Position numbers and translations under genes: made by a program. Of a stretch of DNA of 64,000 bases, positions 38,031 through 47,457 are shown one piece after another. Where the stretch lies: assembly GCF_029910215.1 (NCBI RefSeq), contig NZ_CP110396.1, forward strand, positions 3,162,001-3,226,000. The letters run 5' to 3'. Source of the DNA: Paraburkholderia sp. D15. Lineage in GTDB: Bacteria; Pseudomonadota; Gammaproteobacteria; Burkholderiales; Burkholderiaceae. Each line of letters starts with the position of its first letter. Position 1 is the stretch's first letter. The notes below the pieces were generated by a model. The model searched no databases. It was not told the origin of the DNA and saw nothing but the letters and a program-made list of their open reading frames with translations.

Positions 38031-40100
38031 ATGAAGGATCTCCCCGACCCGCGCGGCGCGCGGCCCGCCGTCCGCGTTGCCGCGCCGCCCGCGGCGTTTG
38101 GTATCGACACCCTGATCTCGCTCGCGGTGGGGATCACGGTGGTCGCCTGTCTGTACTTCGCGAGTGCGGTGCTGATCCCGATCACGCTCGCGATCCTGCT
38201 GAGCTTTCTGGTCGCGCCGCTGGTGGATGCGCTCGCGCGCTTGCGCCTCGGCCACGTCGCGTCCGTGTTCGCCGCCGTGCTGGTGTCGGTGTCCGTGATT
38301 GCGCTGCTCGGCACGCTGATCGCGACGCAACTGACCGATCTCGCGAGCGGCATGCCGCGCTATCAGGCGACGATCCAGCACAAGATGGATACCGTGCACA
38401 GCCTGACCATCGGCAAGCTGGACCGCTTCGCCGGCGCGGCCGGTCAGGCCTTGCAGCGCGTGACCAGCGAGCCGCCGCCGGAACCCCCGCATAGCACCGG
38501 CACGACAGGCGGCACGCATGCGCCGGCCGCCGTGCCGGTCGAAGTACGCGAGCCGCTGCCGACACCGTTCGAACTCACGCGTCGCGTGCTGTCGCCGGCG
38601 ATCAGTCCGCTCGAAACCGCCTTCATCGTGTTCGTCGTGATGATCGTGATCCTGTTGCAGCGAGACGATCTGCGCGATCGCGCGATCCGCCTGTTCGGCT
38701 CGCGCGACCTGCATCGCACGACCACGGTGATGGACGAAACGGCGGGCCGGCTGAGCCGCTATTTCGTGTCGCAACTGGGCGTGAATGCGGGCGTCGGCGT
38801 GGTGATCGGTGCGGGCCTGTTCCTGATCGGCGTGCCGAGTCCGATTCTGTGGGGCATTCTCGCGGCGCTGTTGCGGCTCGTGCCGTACGTCGGCATCTGG
38901 ATTTCCGCGACACTGGCCACCGCGCTCGCCGCTGCCGTGAGTCCGGGCTGGGCGATGGCGATCTGGTCGCTCGCGTTGTTCGGGGTGGTCGAGGTGCTGG
39001 TCGGGCAGGTGATCGAGCCGCTGCTGTATGGTCACAGCACGGGGCTCTCGCCGTTCTCCGTGGTCGTCGCGGCGATTTTCTGGAGCTGGATCTGGGGGCC
39101 GATCGGACTGATCCTCTCCACGCCGCTCACGTTATGTCTGCTGGTGCTGGGCCGTCATATCCGGCGCCTCGAATTTCTCGACGTGCTGCTCGGCGATCAA
39201 CCCGCGCTCACGCCCATCGAAAACTTCTACCAACGCGCGCTCGCCGGCGATCCCGATGAAGCGATCGAGCAGGCCGAGAGCCTGTTGCGCGAATGCTCGC
39301 TGTGCACGTACTACGACGACGTGGCGATCAAGGGTCTGCGGCTCGCCGCGCACGACGTGACGCGCGGCGGCGTGACGGCCGCGCAACTTGCACGGATCGA
39401 GGCGACGGTCAACGATCTGGTGGACGGGCTCGACAGTTACGCGGACGAGGAACCGCCCGCGCCGGTGGTCGAGCCAACGTGGAGTTCGATCGCACCGACC
39501 GAGCCGCCGAGCGACGCGCGCGACGCGACACGCGATGCGTCGGAGAGCGAACGACGGGACGACCCAACGACGACGGCGGCTGCGAGTCTCCCGCAAACCG
39601 CTGGCGTTGGCGTTGGTGTTGGCGTTGGAGTTGACGTTGACACCGGCGCAATGCAGGCGGTCGAGCCCGGCAAGGCCAACCGCGTGCTGTGCATCCCCGG
39701 ACGCGGACCGCTCGATCCGTTCGCCATGACGATCCTGCAGCAATTGCTCGGCAAGCACGGCTTCGCGTCCCGCGCGTTGCCGCACGAGGCCACGTCGCGC
39801 ACGGCGATCGACTCGCTCGATGCGGACGACGTCGGCATCGTCTGCATCATGGCCTTGCAGGTCGAAGGCGTGCCCTCGCATCTGCGCAATCTGGTCAGGC
39901 GGCTTCGCGTGCGTTTGCCGAACGTCGTCATCGTGGTCGGACTGTGGACCGCGGAGGACGCGCAGAAATGGCGCGCCGATCCGCAAAGCGCCGTTGGCGC
40001 GGTGTGCTACGCAGCGTCGTTGCGGGACGTGCTCGCCGCCTGCCATCAGGTCGATGCGACGACGAAGGGGGAAGCGTCGTTGGCACTGATCGACGCGTGA
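38031..40100 (+). CDS. AI-2E/PerM family permease with C-terminal Rossmann-like domain
   Basis: Protein of 689 residues. Residues 20-390 are the AI-2E exporter family: paired N-terminal helices, a soluble insert at 120-170, and the pattern LRLVPYVGIWISATLATALAAA and VEVLVGQVIEPLLYGHSTGLSP. Beyond the last helix come about 130 residues (ALTPIENFYQRALAGDPDEAIEQ onward), a low-complexity linker with a GVGVGVGV repeat, and a C-terminal alternating strand/helix domain beginning NRVLCIPGRGPLDPFAMTIL that resembles a B12-binding-type Rossmann fold but lacks the DxHxxG motif. The transported substrate is unknown. Confidence 0.85.
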   Translation: MKDLPDPRGARPAVRVAAPPAAFGIDTLISLAVGITVVACLYFASAVLIPITLAILLSFLVAPLVDALARLRLGHVASVFAAVLVSVSVIALLGTLIATQLTDLASGMPRYQATIQHKMDTVHSLTIGKLDRFAGAAGQALQRVTSEPPPEPPHSTGTTGGTHAPAAVPVEVREPLPTPFELTRRVLSPAISPLETAFIVFVVMIVILLQRDDLRDRAIRLFGSRDLHRTTTVMDETAGRLSRYFVSQLGVNAGVGVVIGAGLFLIGVPSPILWGILAALLRLVPYVGIWISATLATALAAAVSPGWAMAIWSLALFGVVEVLVGQVIEPLLYGHSTGLSPFSVVVAAIFWSWIWGPIGLILSTPLTLCLLVLGRHIRRLEFLDVLLGDQPALTPIENFYQRALAGDPDEAIEQAESLLRECSLCTYYDDVAIKGLRLAAHDVTRGGVTAAQLARIEATVNDLVDGLDSYADEEPPAPVVEPTWSSIAPTEPPSDARDATRDASESERRDDPTTTAAASLPQTAGVGVGVGVGVDVDTGAMQAVEPGKANRVLCIPGRGPLDPFAMTILQQLLGKHGFASRALPHEATSRTAIDSLDADDVGIVCIMALQVEGVPSHLRNLVRRLRVRLPNVVIVVGLWTAEDAQKWRADPQSAVGAVCYAASLRDVLAACHQVDATTKGEASLALIDA
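39603..39638 (+). repeat. In-frame hexamer array (GGCGTT) in the permease gene
   Basis: Six units of GGCGTT and single-base variants coding Gly-Val pairs in the linker before the C-terminal domain. Confidence 0.8.
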
Positions 40101-40126
40101 TGCTTCCGCGTGACGCCTCGTTTGGC

Positions 40127-40162
40127 CGCTTATTTTCGCGCTTATTTTCCCGCTTATTTTTT
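40127..40162 (+). repeat. 12-bp tandem repeat (CGCTTATTTTCN, 3 copies)
   Basis: Three units between two convergent genes (permease and outer-membrane factor). AT-rich relative to the surroundings; no hairpin is evident. Confidence 0.8.
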
Positions 40163-40214
40163 ACGCTATTAGCGCACGGCCGTACAACTTTTCATCCGCG
40201 ATCGGATCGCGCGC

Positions 40215-41882
40215 TCAACCGCCGTCGCGCGATACCGGCGCAGCGCCGGCATCCGTTGCATCCTGCCAGCCACCACCCAACGCCTTGTACAGCGCGACCA
40301 GATCCGTGCTCACCTGCATCGTTCCCTGCGCATACTGCTGACGCGCCTGCGCCAGTTGCCGCTCGGCATCCAGCACGTTGATGAAGCTCGTGATGCCCTT
40401 GCGGTAACTGTCGCGCGCGAGCTCGTACGAGGTCTGCTGCGCGGCGACGCTGTCGCCCAACGCATCGCGCCGGGCCTGATCGGTGCGATACACGGCCAGC
40501 GCGTTATCGACGTCGCGCAGCGCGGTCAACACCGTCTTGCGGTAATCGAGCGCGGCCTCGGCCTGCTGCGCCTTCGACATGCGCAGGTTCGACACCAGCG
40601 CGCCGCCCTGGAAGATCGGCAGCGATACGCTCGGTCCGAACGAATAGAACAGATGCGACCAGCGCGACAGGTCGCTCGCATTTTGCGCGCGCGTGCCGAT
40701 CTGGCCGGTCAGCGACACATCCGGATAGAACTGCGCGACTGCCACGCCAACGCTGGCCGTCGCCGCATGCAGGCTGGCCTCGGCGCGGCGAATGTCTGGA
40801 CGGCGACGCGCGAGCGTCGACGGCAAACCCACCGGCACGGTGGGCGGCACCGGCGGCACGGCGGCGGGCGTAGCGAGTTCGGTTTCGAGCGCCCCGGGCG
40901 CTTCGCCGACCAGATACGCGAGACCGTTCAGTGCCTGGGCAATCTGCTGATCGTACTGCGGCAACTGGGCCTGAGTTTGCGCGAGCTGCGCAACGGCACT
41001 TTTCACGTCGATGTCGCTCGCGAGCCCGACCTTCGCCTGACTCTGCGTCAGCGTGACGATCTCGCGCTGCTGATCGACGAGGCTCGCGGTGATCGCGCGC
41101 AGGCTCTGCGCGCCGCGCAACTGCATGTAGGTTTGCGCGACTTCGGCTTCGAGCGAGAGCAGCGCGTCGTTGCGGCTTTCCTCCGCGACTTCGGTTTGCG
41201 CCTGCGCGGATTCGACGGAGCGGCGCACGCGGCCGAACAGATCGAGTTCCCACGACGCGTCGAAACCCGCCTGCCAGAGGTTGACCGGCGAAGTCAGCTG
41301 ATTCAGAAGATTGTTCGCGCCGGCACCTGGCGCGATCGCGTTGACCGGCGAGTTCGGCGCGCCGAGTTGGTTGACCTTGTCGTAGACGCCGTCGGATTCG
41401 AGGAAGCCTTTCACGCCGAGCTGTTCACGCGTATAGCTGCCGGTGGCGCGCACGTTGGGCAAACCTTGCGCGGCCGCGCTTTGCACTTGCGTGCGGGCCT
41501 CGACGATGCGCAGCACCGCTTCCTGCAGATCGAGATTGCCGCGCGCCGCGCGCTCGATCAGGCTGTCGAGCAGCGGGTCGTTGAAATTGCGCCACCAGCG
41601 CGGATCGGGGTCGGTGTCGAGCGTGGGGACGGAGGTGGCGGGCGACGGATTGGCGTGACCGGTGGCGTTGGCCGTGTTCGTGCCGGAGGCCGGGACCGCA
41701 GCCGGAACCGCAGCCGAGGCCGCAGCGGCCGAAGCCGCGCGCTGCGTATCCTGCCACTGCGCGGGGACGTCGGCTTTCGGCGGATGAAAATCCGGGCCGA
41801 CGCTGCATGCGGCGAGCAGCATCGTCAGAGAGAGCGCGGAAAGCCGCGGATAAACGCCGGACTCGATTCTCGTGCGTCGCAT
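40215..41882 (-). CDS. NodT-type outer-membrane efflux lipoprotein
   Basis: TolC-like outer-membrane factor of 555 residues. The lipobox is LTMLLAACSVGPDF with the acylated Cys26. The ATG at 41882 follows GGGAGGAC; the longer frame overlaps the permease gene. Two OEP repeats are visible: DLQEAVLRIVEARTQVQSAAAQGLPNV and PDIRRAEASLHAATASVGVA. It lies two bases after the EmrB-like gene and completes the tripartite exporter. An Ala/Thr/Asn-rich insert follows the first 60 residues. Confidence 0.93.
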   Translation of the reverse strand: MRRTRIESGVYPRLSALSLTMLLAACSVGPDFHPPKADVPAQWQDTQRAASAAAASAAVPAAVPASGTNTANATGHANPSPATSVPTLDTDPDPRWWRNFNDPLLDSLIERAARGNLDLQEAVLRIVEARTQVQSAAAQGLPNVRATGSYTREQLGVKGFLESDGVYDKVNQLGAPNSPVNAIAPGAGANNLLNQLTSPVNLWQAGFDASWELDLFGRVRRSVESAQAQTEVAEESRNDALLSLEAEVAQTYMQLRGAQSLRAITASLVDQQREIVTLTQSQAKVGLASDIDVKSAVAQLAQTQAQLPQYDQQIAQALNGLAYLVGEAPGALETELATPAAVPPVPPTVPVGLPSTLARRRPDIRRAEASLHAATASVGVAVAQFYPDVSLTGQIGTRAQNASDLSRWSHLFYSFGPSVSLPIFQGGALVSNLRMSKAQQAEAALDYRKTVLTALRDVDNALAVYRTDQARRDALGDSVAAQQTSYELARDSYRKGITSFINVLDAERQLAQARQQYAQGTMQVSTDLVALYKALGGGWQDATDAGAAPVSRDGG

Positions 41883-41884
41883 GG

Positions 41885-43471
41885 TCAGTGTCCTCCCGCG
41901 CCGCCGGCCGGCTTGGCCGGTGAAAAGAAGAACGTCATCGGAATGCATAGCGCGCAGAACACCGCGAGTATCGCGAACACGTCCACGTAGGCGAGGATCG
42001 TCGATTGCGAAATGAAGGTGGTGTACAGGCGGCCGGTGGCGGTCTGCATCGCCTGCGCGAACGGCACGCCGGTCATGTCGGCGATGGTCTGCGCGGTGCG
42101 CTGCAAGGTGTCGTTATAGTTTTGCGAAAGCGTGGACATGTGGTCGGAAAGATGGGCCATGCGAGCCTGGGTGCGCTCGCGGATCAGCGCGGTCGAGAGC
42201 GAGATGCCGATCGACCCCGCCACGTTGCGGAACATCGTGAAGAGCGCGGACGCGTCGTCGTTCAAACGCGGCGGCACGGTCAGATACGCGAGGGTGGTGA
42301 TCGGCACGAACAGGAAACCGATCGCGAGCGACTGCGCGCTGCGCATCTTGACGAGCGTCGCGTAGTCGATATCCGGCACCAGCAGATGCGAGTAGGCCAG
42401 CGCGCAGGTGAGTAGCGCGAAACCCGCCGCGACCAGAAAACGCGTCTGTATGTACGGCATCAGTTTGCTGATGATCGGAATCTCCAGCGTGATCAGCACC
42501 GCGCCGGGCGACAGCACGAGACCCGCGAGCATCGCCGTGTAGCCGAGCTGCTGCTGCGCGAGTTGCGGCACCAGCACCGCGCTGCCGTACAGCACGGTCG
42601 CGAACGCGCCGATCGTCATGCAGCCGAGCGCGAAATTGCGGTCCTTCAGGCAGCGCAGATCGACTACCGGTTTCTTCGTGTACAGCAGCCAGAAGACCGC
42701 GCCGACTATGCCCGCCACCGCCAGCACCGCGAACGTGACGATAAAGTTCGACGAGAACCAGTCGTCGTCCTCGCCGCGGTCGAGCATCACCTGCAGGCAG
42801 CCCAGGCCGATCGCGATCAGCGAGATGCCGATGTAGTCGATCGATACCTTGCTGTCGCCTTTCTTTTTCCATGGTGGATCTTCGACGAGTTGCATCACCG
42901 CGAGCGTGGTCAGCACGCCCACCGGCACGTTGAGCAGAAACACCCAGCGCCACGAGAAGTTGTCGGTGATCCAGCCGCCGAGCGTCGGACCGAGCACCGG
43001 CGCGACGACGATCGCCACCGCCGAAATGGAAAACGCGCGGCCGCGTTGTTCGGGCGGGAAGGTGTCGAGAATGATCGACTGCTGGTTCGGTTGCAGACCG
43101 CCGCCGAAAAAGCCCTGCAATATGCGGAAGATGATCAGTTGCCACAGATCGGTCGCGATTCCGCACAGGAACGAGCAGATCGTGAACGCGACGATGCAGA
43201 CCAGGAAGTAGCGCTTGCGGCCCATCGCCCGCGCAAGGAAGCCGGAGATCGGCAGCACGATGCCGTTCGCGACGAGGTAGGAGGTGAGGGTCCACGTGGC
43301 TTCGTCGTAACTGGCCGACATGGTGCCCGCGATGTGCGGCAACGCGACGTTGACGATGGTCGTGTCGAGCACTTCCATGAACGCCGCCAGCGTGACGACG
43401 ATGGCGATCAGCCAGGGGTTGGCGGCGGGTTTCCAGTTGGACTGACTGGCGGCGGCATCGGCTGAACTCAT
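41885..43471 (-). CDS. DHA2 family MFS exporter, EmrB-like
   Basis: Drug:H+ antiporter of 528 residues with 14 hydrophobic segments. Motif C-like and DHA2 signatures: VTLAAFMEVLDTTIVNVALPHIAG at the N-terminus and GFLARAMGRKRYFLVCIVAFTICSFLCG for motif A. A strong AAGGAGG site precedes the ATG. Third in a minus-strand unit with the EmrA-like adaptor, DUF4148 protein and outer-membrane factor. Substrates are probably hydrophobic drugs or fatty acids. Confidence 0.93.
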   Translation of the reverse strand: MSSADAAASQSNWKPAANPWLIAIVVTLAAFMEVLDTTIVNVALPHIAGTMSASYDEATWTLTSYLVANGIVLPISGFLARAMGRKRYFLVCIVAFTICSFLCGIATDLWQLIIFRILQGFFGGGLQPNQQSIILDTFPPEQRGRAFSISAVAIVVAPVLGPTLGGWITDNFSWRWVFLLNVPVGVLTTLAVMQLVEDPPWKKKGDSKVSIDYIGISLIAIGLGCLQVMLDRGEDDDWFSSNFIVTFAVLAVAGIVGAVFWLLYTKKPVVDLRCLKDRNFALGCMTIGAFATVLYGSAVLVPQLAQQQLGYTAMLAGLVLSPGAVLITLEIPIISKLMPYIQTRFLVAAGFALLTCALAYSHLLVPDIDYATLVKMRSAQSLAIGFLFVPITTLAYLTVPPRLNDDASALFTMFRNVAGSIGISLSTALIRERTQARMAHLSDHMSTLSQNYNDTLQRTAQTIADMTGVPFAQAMQTATGRLYTTFISQSTILAYVDVFAILAVFCALCIPMTFFFSPAKPAGGAGGH

Positions 43472-43619
43472 GTCGGCCCTCCTTTGCCGGAAGGGCGGAC
43501 GGGCCGTATTGCCTGAACTGCGCGGACCTTGCGGACGTTACGGACACGACGGACAGCGGTGCGGGCCGGTGCGGAACATACCCCGCCCGCAAGATGCGCT
43601 GACGACGATGCCGCCTCCG

Positions 43620-43925
43620 CTATTGCGTATTCTGTCCGTTGGCCGCGCCGCCGGTCGTCTTTTTCTCGGCGTTCTGGATGTCCTGCGGATAGTGCGGATC
43701 GTCGGCGCTCGGCTGATAGCCGTTCTTTTCCAGTTGCTTCAACTCGGCTTTCTTCGCCGCGCGTGTCGTCGTGCTCTGGGTGGTCGTGCTGGTCGCGCCA
43801 TTGTTGTCCGAGGGCGCGGCCGGCTGTTGCGCGTGAACCAACTGCGCGCTCGCCACGGTCAACGCGGACGCCGTCAGCAGACGGGCGAGCAAGGGCAGTG
43901 CGGAATGACGGTTGGATGGGTTCAT
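43620..43925 (-). CDS. DUF4148 exported protein
   Basis: Small periplasmic protein of 101 residues: signal peptide ending in SAQLVHAQ, then a Thr-rich spacer and the DUF4148 core KAELKQLEKNGYQPSADDPHYPQDIQNAE. The ATG at 43925 follows GGGAGA. DUF4148 proteins are abundant in Burkholderia and of unknown function. Unusual is its position inside the exporter operon, between the adaptor and the MFS genes. Confidence 0.85.
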   Translation of the reverse strand: MNPSNRHSALPLLARLLTASALTVASAQLVHAQQPAAPSDNNGATSTTTQSTTTRAAKKAELKQLEKNGYQPSADDPHYPQDIQNAEKKTTGGAANGQNTQ

Positions 43926-44069
43926 GACGGTCTCCCTGAATGTGGCCTTCATGACTGTTTCCGCCGCATGCCGTGTGCCTGATGTGACGCGCGCCGATCG
44001 GCACCCACGCGGCCGGTGTCGACAGTTGCGCCTGCAACGTCTCGCGCCCGCTTGAAAGAACGGAGCGCG

Positions 44070-45281
44070 TCATTTCAGGTACACCTTCGGCGTCACCGAC
44101 AAGCCCAGCCCGAGCGGCTGATCCTTCGGCAAACCGTCGTCGATCACGATCTTCACCGGCACACGTTGCACGATCTTCACGAAATTGCCGGTCGCGTTCT
44201 CCGCGGGGAATGCCGAGAAGCGCGAGCCGCTGCCGAGCTGCACGCTGTCGATGTGCCCGTGCAGATCGAGCTTCGGATACGCATCGACCTCGACCTTCAC
44301 CTTGTCGCCGACGCGCATGCGTTCGAGTTGCGATTCCTTGAAGTTCGCCGTCACCCAGACCTGCGGCGTGACGATCGAGAACAGCGACACACCCGCTTGC
44401 AGGAAGCTGCCGAGCTGCACGTTGCGCCGCGTGATCCAGCCATCGGACGGCGCACGCACTTCGCAGTAGGAGAGATTGAGCTGCGCCTGTTCGAGTTGCG
44501 CCTCGGCCTGCTGAACCTGCTGACGGCGCTCCTCGACCGTCGCTTCGGTCTGACGGATCTGTTGCGGCACGAGGCTCGCGGTCTGCTGCTGGGCGCGTGC
44601 CTGTTCGACGCTGGCGTTCGCGGATTGCTGCTGTGCGTCGGCGGTGTCGATGTTCTGTTGCGAGGTCGCGCGCTGATCGACGGCATGCTGGCGCACGTAG
44701 GCCGCCTGCGCCTGCCGGAGGTTCGCTTCCGCCGACGAGGTCTGCGCCTTGGCCTGCCGGTACTGCGCCGGGTACTGAACCCGCGCGATGTCGAGTTGCA
44801 CCTGGGCGGCGTTCAACTGGGCCTTGGCCAGACCGACCTGGGCCTGGGCCTGATCGACCTGCGCCTGGTAATCGCGCTTGTCGATCACGATCAGCAGGTC
44901 GCCCTTGTGGACATAGACGTTGTCGTTGACGGCGAGCTGCACCACGTAGCCGGAGACTTTCGGCGCCATCGTGATGGCGTTGCCGTCGGTGTAGGCGTCG
45001 TCGGTCGTGACTTCATTGCGGGTGGCGAACCACCAGATGAATGCGACGATCGCAAGCAGGATCACCACGACGGCAAGAATGATCAGCGGTTTCTTGCCGG
45101 GCTTCTTGCGCTTCTTGTCGTCGCCGTTGCCGTTGCCGTCGTCATCGCCTTTCTTGCCGTTGCCCTGGTCGCTTTCCTTTTTGCCGGAATCGGCGTCTTT
45201 ACCGTCGTCCGGGTTCTTCGTGTTCCTGCGTCGTTCCTGATCCTGCGTGTCTTCAGCGGAGCCGTTGTTTTCGTCTGACAT
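44070..45281 (-). CDS. EmrA-like membrane-fusion (HlyD family) adaptor
   Basis: Periplasmic adaptor of 403 residues. One membrane segment (about 65-85, LIILAVVVILLAIVAFIWWF) is preceded by an unusually long charged cytoplasmic tail rich in Asp, Lys, Gly and Asn. After it comes the EmrA signature TDDAYTDGNAITMAPKVSG, a Gln/Ala coiled coil (about 150-260), the lipoyl return strand VRAPSDGWITRRNVQLG, and a beta-barrel end. First gene of the exporter unit. Confidence 0.92.
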   Translation of the reverse strand: MSDENNGSAEDTQDQERRRNTKNPDDGKDADSGKKESDQGNGKKGDDDGNGNGDDKKRKKPGKKPLIILAVVVILLAIVAFIWWFATRNEVTTDDAYTDGNAITMAPKVSGYVVQLAVNDNVYVHKGDLLIVIDKRDYQAQVDQAQAQVGLAKAQLNAAQVQLDIARVQYPAQYRQAKAQTSSAEANLRQAQAAYVRQHAVDQRATSQQNIDTADAQQQSANASVEQARAQQQTASLVPQQIRQTEATVEERRQQVQQAEAQLEQAQLNLSYCEVRAPSDGWITRRNVQLGSFLQAGVSLFSIVTPQVWVTANFKESQLERMRVGDKVKVEVDAYPKLDLHGHIDSVQLGSGSRFSAFPAENATGNFVKIVQRVPVKIVIDDGLPKDQPLGLGLSVTPKVYLK

Positions 45282-45326
45282 GGCGATTCGTTCCCATCGG
45301 TCGAGGGGTAGCAGATGCGTGGCAGA

Positions 45327-45361
45327 GAAAACCGCCCGTCGGCGCGAGCGCCGAGGGCGGT
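45327..45361 (-). terminator. Rho-independent terminator of the Rieske-reductase unit
   Basis: A 14-bp stem with a single bulged base (ACCGCCC and TCGGCGC against GCGCCGA and GGGCGGT), two-base loop, followed on the minus strand by TTTTC. It begins 20 bases past the stop codon of the small Lys/His-rich gene. Confidence 0.85.
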
Positions 45362-45380
45362 GTACAGAGGTGAAACCTGT

Positions 45381-45620
45381 CTAGTGCTTTGCCGGTTTGG
45401 CGGCGCCTTGCGTCCCGCCGTGTTTCGATGCGTCGTCCTTCTTGTCGGTCACGATCTTCGTGGCGCCGCCGGTGGAGGGCGGGTCGCTCGCGGGGAAGCT
45501 GTCTTCGACGGCGTTGTCGATCTGTGCTTCGCTCTTTTCACGGCCGCTGTGCGTTTTCTTATCCGCATGCTTGTCCGCGTGCTTATCCGTGTTCGAATGC
45601 TTGTCCTTGTGTTCGCTCAT
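45381..45620 (-). CDS. Small Lys/His/Asp-rich protein (79 aa)
   Basis: Hydrophilic protein of 79 residues: N-terminal KDKHSNTDKHADKHADKKTH, then SEAQIDNAVEDSFPASDPPST, then a Lys/Gly tail. The central VEDSFPASDPPS motif occurs in other short bacterial proteins of unknown role. The ATG overlaps the TGA of the upstream reductase (TGATG) with AAGGAG before it, so it is translationally coupled. The His/Asp repeats might bind metal ions, which would fit an iron-sulfur partner, but this is inference. Confidence 0.75.
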   Translation of the reverse strand: MSEHKDKHSNTDKHADKHADKKTHSGREKSEAQIDNAVEDSFPASDPPSTGGATKIVTDKKDDASKHGGTQGAAKPAKH

Positions 45621-47197
45621 CACGCCTTCTCCTTCTGTCCGGTTGTGGGTTCGACGATCTTCAGCGCCTCCGCTTTCGATAGTCCTCCGTCGCGCCGCAT
45701 CGCGTCGATCAACCGCGCGGTGCCGGCTTCGCGCTCGCAGGCGAGCACGGCGACGACGCGATCGCCTTGCACATACAGCGCGACGAACGACTGCTGGTCG
45801 AGATCGCCTTCCACGACGATGTCGTCCCACTCGCTCGCATGGCCGAGGTATTCGAAGTTCTTGCCGAAGTGATAGGTCCAGAAAAACGGCACGCCCGCGT
45901 AGCGATGCCGCGCGCCGCACATGTTTTCCGCGGCAATCCGTGCATGCTGCTGCGCGACGCGCCAGTGTTCGATCCTCACCGGCTCGCGATCCTCGTGCAG
46001 TGGAAACACCGCGATATCGCCCGCCGCATAGAGACCGGGCGCGGCCTGCATGCCGGCGTTGACGAGCACGCCGCCGTCCTTCTGCAACGGCAATCCTTCG
46101 ACGAATCCGGTAGCCGGTGCAACGCCCGTGCCTAACAGCACGAGATCGGCGTCGACGTGTTCGCCGCCTTCGAGCATCACCGCGTGCACGTTGCCTTCCT
46201 CGCCCTCCAGCGACGCGACCTTCGCACCGAGTCGCAGCGTGACGCCGTTGCGTTCGTGCAGATCGCGGAACATCGCGCCCGCGCGTTCACCGAACTGTTT
46301 GGCGAACGGCACCTTGTCCGGCGAAATCACGGTGACCTGCACGCCGCGTTTGCGCAACGCCGACGCCGTTTCCAGTCCGATGAAACTGCTGCCGAGAATC
46401 GCGACGCGCAGTTGCGCGGGATCGTCGCCGAGCGAGTCGACCAGTTCGACGGCATCGTCGAGCGAGCGCAGCACATGCACGCCACCCAGCTCGCAGCCGG
46501 GCAGATCGGGGATCTTCGGCGTGCTGCCGGTGGCGAGCAAGGCGGTGTCGTACGTCAATACGTCGCCGCCCTCGAAGTGAAGCGTGCGCGCGGGCACGTC
46601 AAGCCGCGCGACCTTCGCGACCCTGCGTTCGATGTCGTGCGCATCGAGCCAGTCTGGGTCGAGTAGCGGCGGCACGTCGGCAGGCGTCATCTCGCCCGAG
46701 GGCACGAATTTGCTGAGGGCCGTGCGGTCGTACGGCGCATGCGGTTCCGCGCCGATCAAGGTGACGCGTCCGCCGAAACCGTTTTCACGCAAGGCGGCGC
46801 ACGCAGCGGCGCCGGCCGCGCCCGCGCCGATCACGACGAAGTGCGGCTCGCGCGCGGATGCATTGCGCATAGGGCGAGGGATTTTTTGCGGCGTGACCAT
46901 CACGTCGTCGCCGGATATCGACACCGGATAGCGGTCGAGCGGCATCAGCGCGGGCGGTTCGAGGACGTTGCCGGTCGCGACATCGAAGGTGGCCTTGTGC
47001 CATGGACAGATCAGACGTCCGTGACAGAGCGCGCCTTCTTCCAGCGGCGCACCCGCATGCGGACAGTCGGCGGCGTAGGCATGCACGGTGTCGCCGTCGC
47101 GTAGCAGCAGAATCTTTTCACCCTCCACCTCCACGCGTCGAGCACGATCCGCCCGCAGTTGCGAGAGTTGAGCGACGTGTCGGGCAGTAGAGGACAT
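45620..47197 (-). CDS. Rieske-domain FAD/NAD(P)-dependent oxidoreductase (AIF-like)
   Basis: Protein of 525 residues. An N-terminal Rieske [2Fe-2S] domain has CPHAG (Cys45, His47) and CPWHKATF (Cys64, His67). A pyridine nucleotide-disulfide reductase part follows: FVVIGAGAAGAAACAALRENG near 120 for FAD, LRVAILGSSFIGLETASALRKRG for NAD(P)H, and LLGTGVAPATGF, then GLYAAGDIAVFP. The C-terminal reductase domain is present. Such fusions pass electrons from NADH to a dioxygenase or similar partner; none adjoins here. It is coupled to the small Lys/His-rich gene. Confidence 0.92.
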   Translation of the reverse strand: MSSTARHVAQLSQLRADRARRVEVEGEKILLLRDGDTVHAYAADCPHAGAPLEEGALCHGRLICPWHKATFDVATGNVLEPPALMPLDRYPVSISGDDVMVTPQKIPRPMRNASAREPHFVVIGAGAAGAAACAALRENGFGGRVTLIGAEPHAPYDRTALSKFVPSGEMTPADVPPLLDPDWLDAHDIERRVAKVARLDVPARTLHFEGGDVLTYDTALLATGSTPKIPDLPGCELGGVHVLRSLDDAVELVDSLGDDPAQLRVAILGSSFIGLETASALRKRGVQVTVISPDKVPFAKQFGERAGAMFRDLHERNGVTLRLGAKVASLEGEEGNVHAVMLEGGEHVDADLVLLGTGVAPATGFVEGLPLQKDGGVLVNAGMQAAPGLYAAGDIAVFPLHEDREPVRIEHWRVAQQHARIAAENMCGARHRYAGVPFFWTYHFGKNFEYLGHASEWDDIVVEGDLDQQSFVALYVQGDRVVAVLACEREAGTARLIDAMRRDGGLSKAEALKIVEPTTGQKEKA

Positions 47198-47457
47198 AGC
47201 CGGTTCCTTGCGGACGATGGGGCGGGAATGAAGATAGGGCTAGCGCATTCGATTTCTGCGCCAGCAATCCATGTGCCCGCGACGATGCGCGCGCAAGCAT
47301 CGGTGCTCAGCCGCTGAAGCAGGCTTTGGAGAACGCCAGAAGTGAGGTAAATTGAGGAAGCAAGGAAATAGCGCACGAACAACGCGCCGTGCATGGACTC
47401 GCGAGTGGATTCATGAGCAGGCTCACAACCGGCCCCTTGCCTTCTAAAGACCTTTCA

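Noticed and set aside
40159..40185. Short palindromes (CGCTATTAGCG, ACGGCCGT) as a bidirectional terminator
   Set aside because: Stems too short and no adequate loops.
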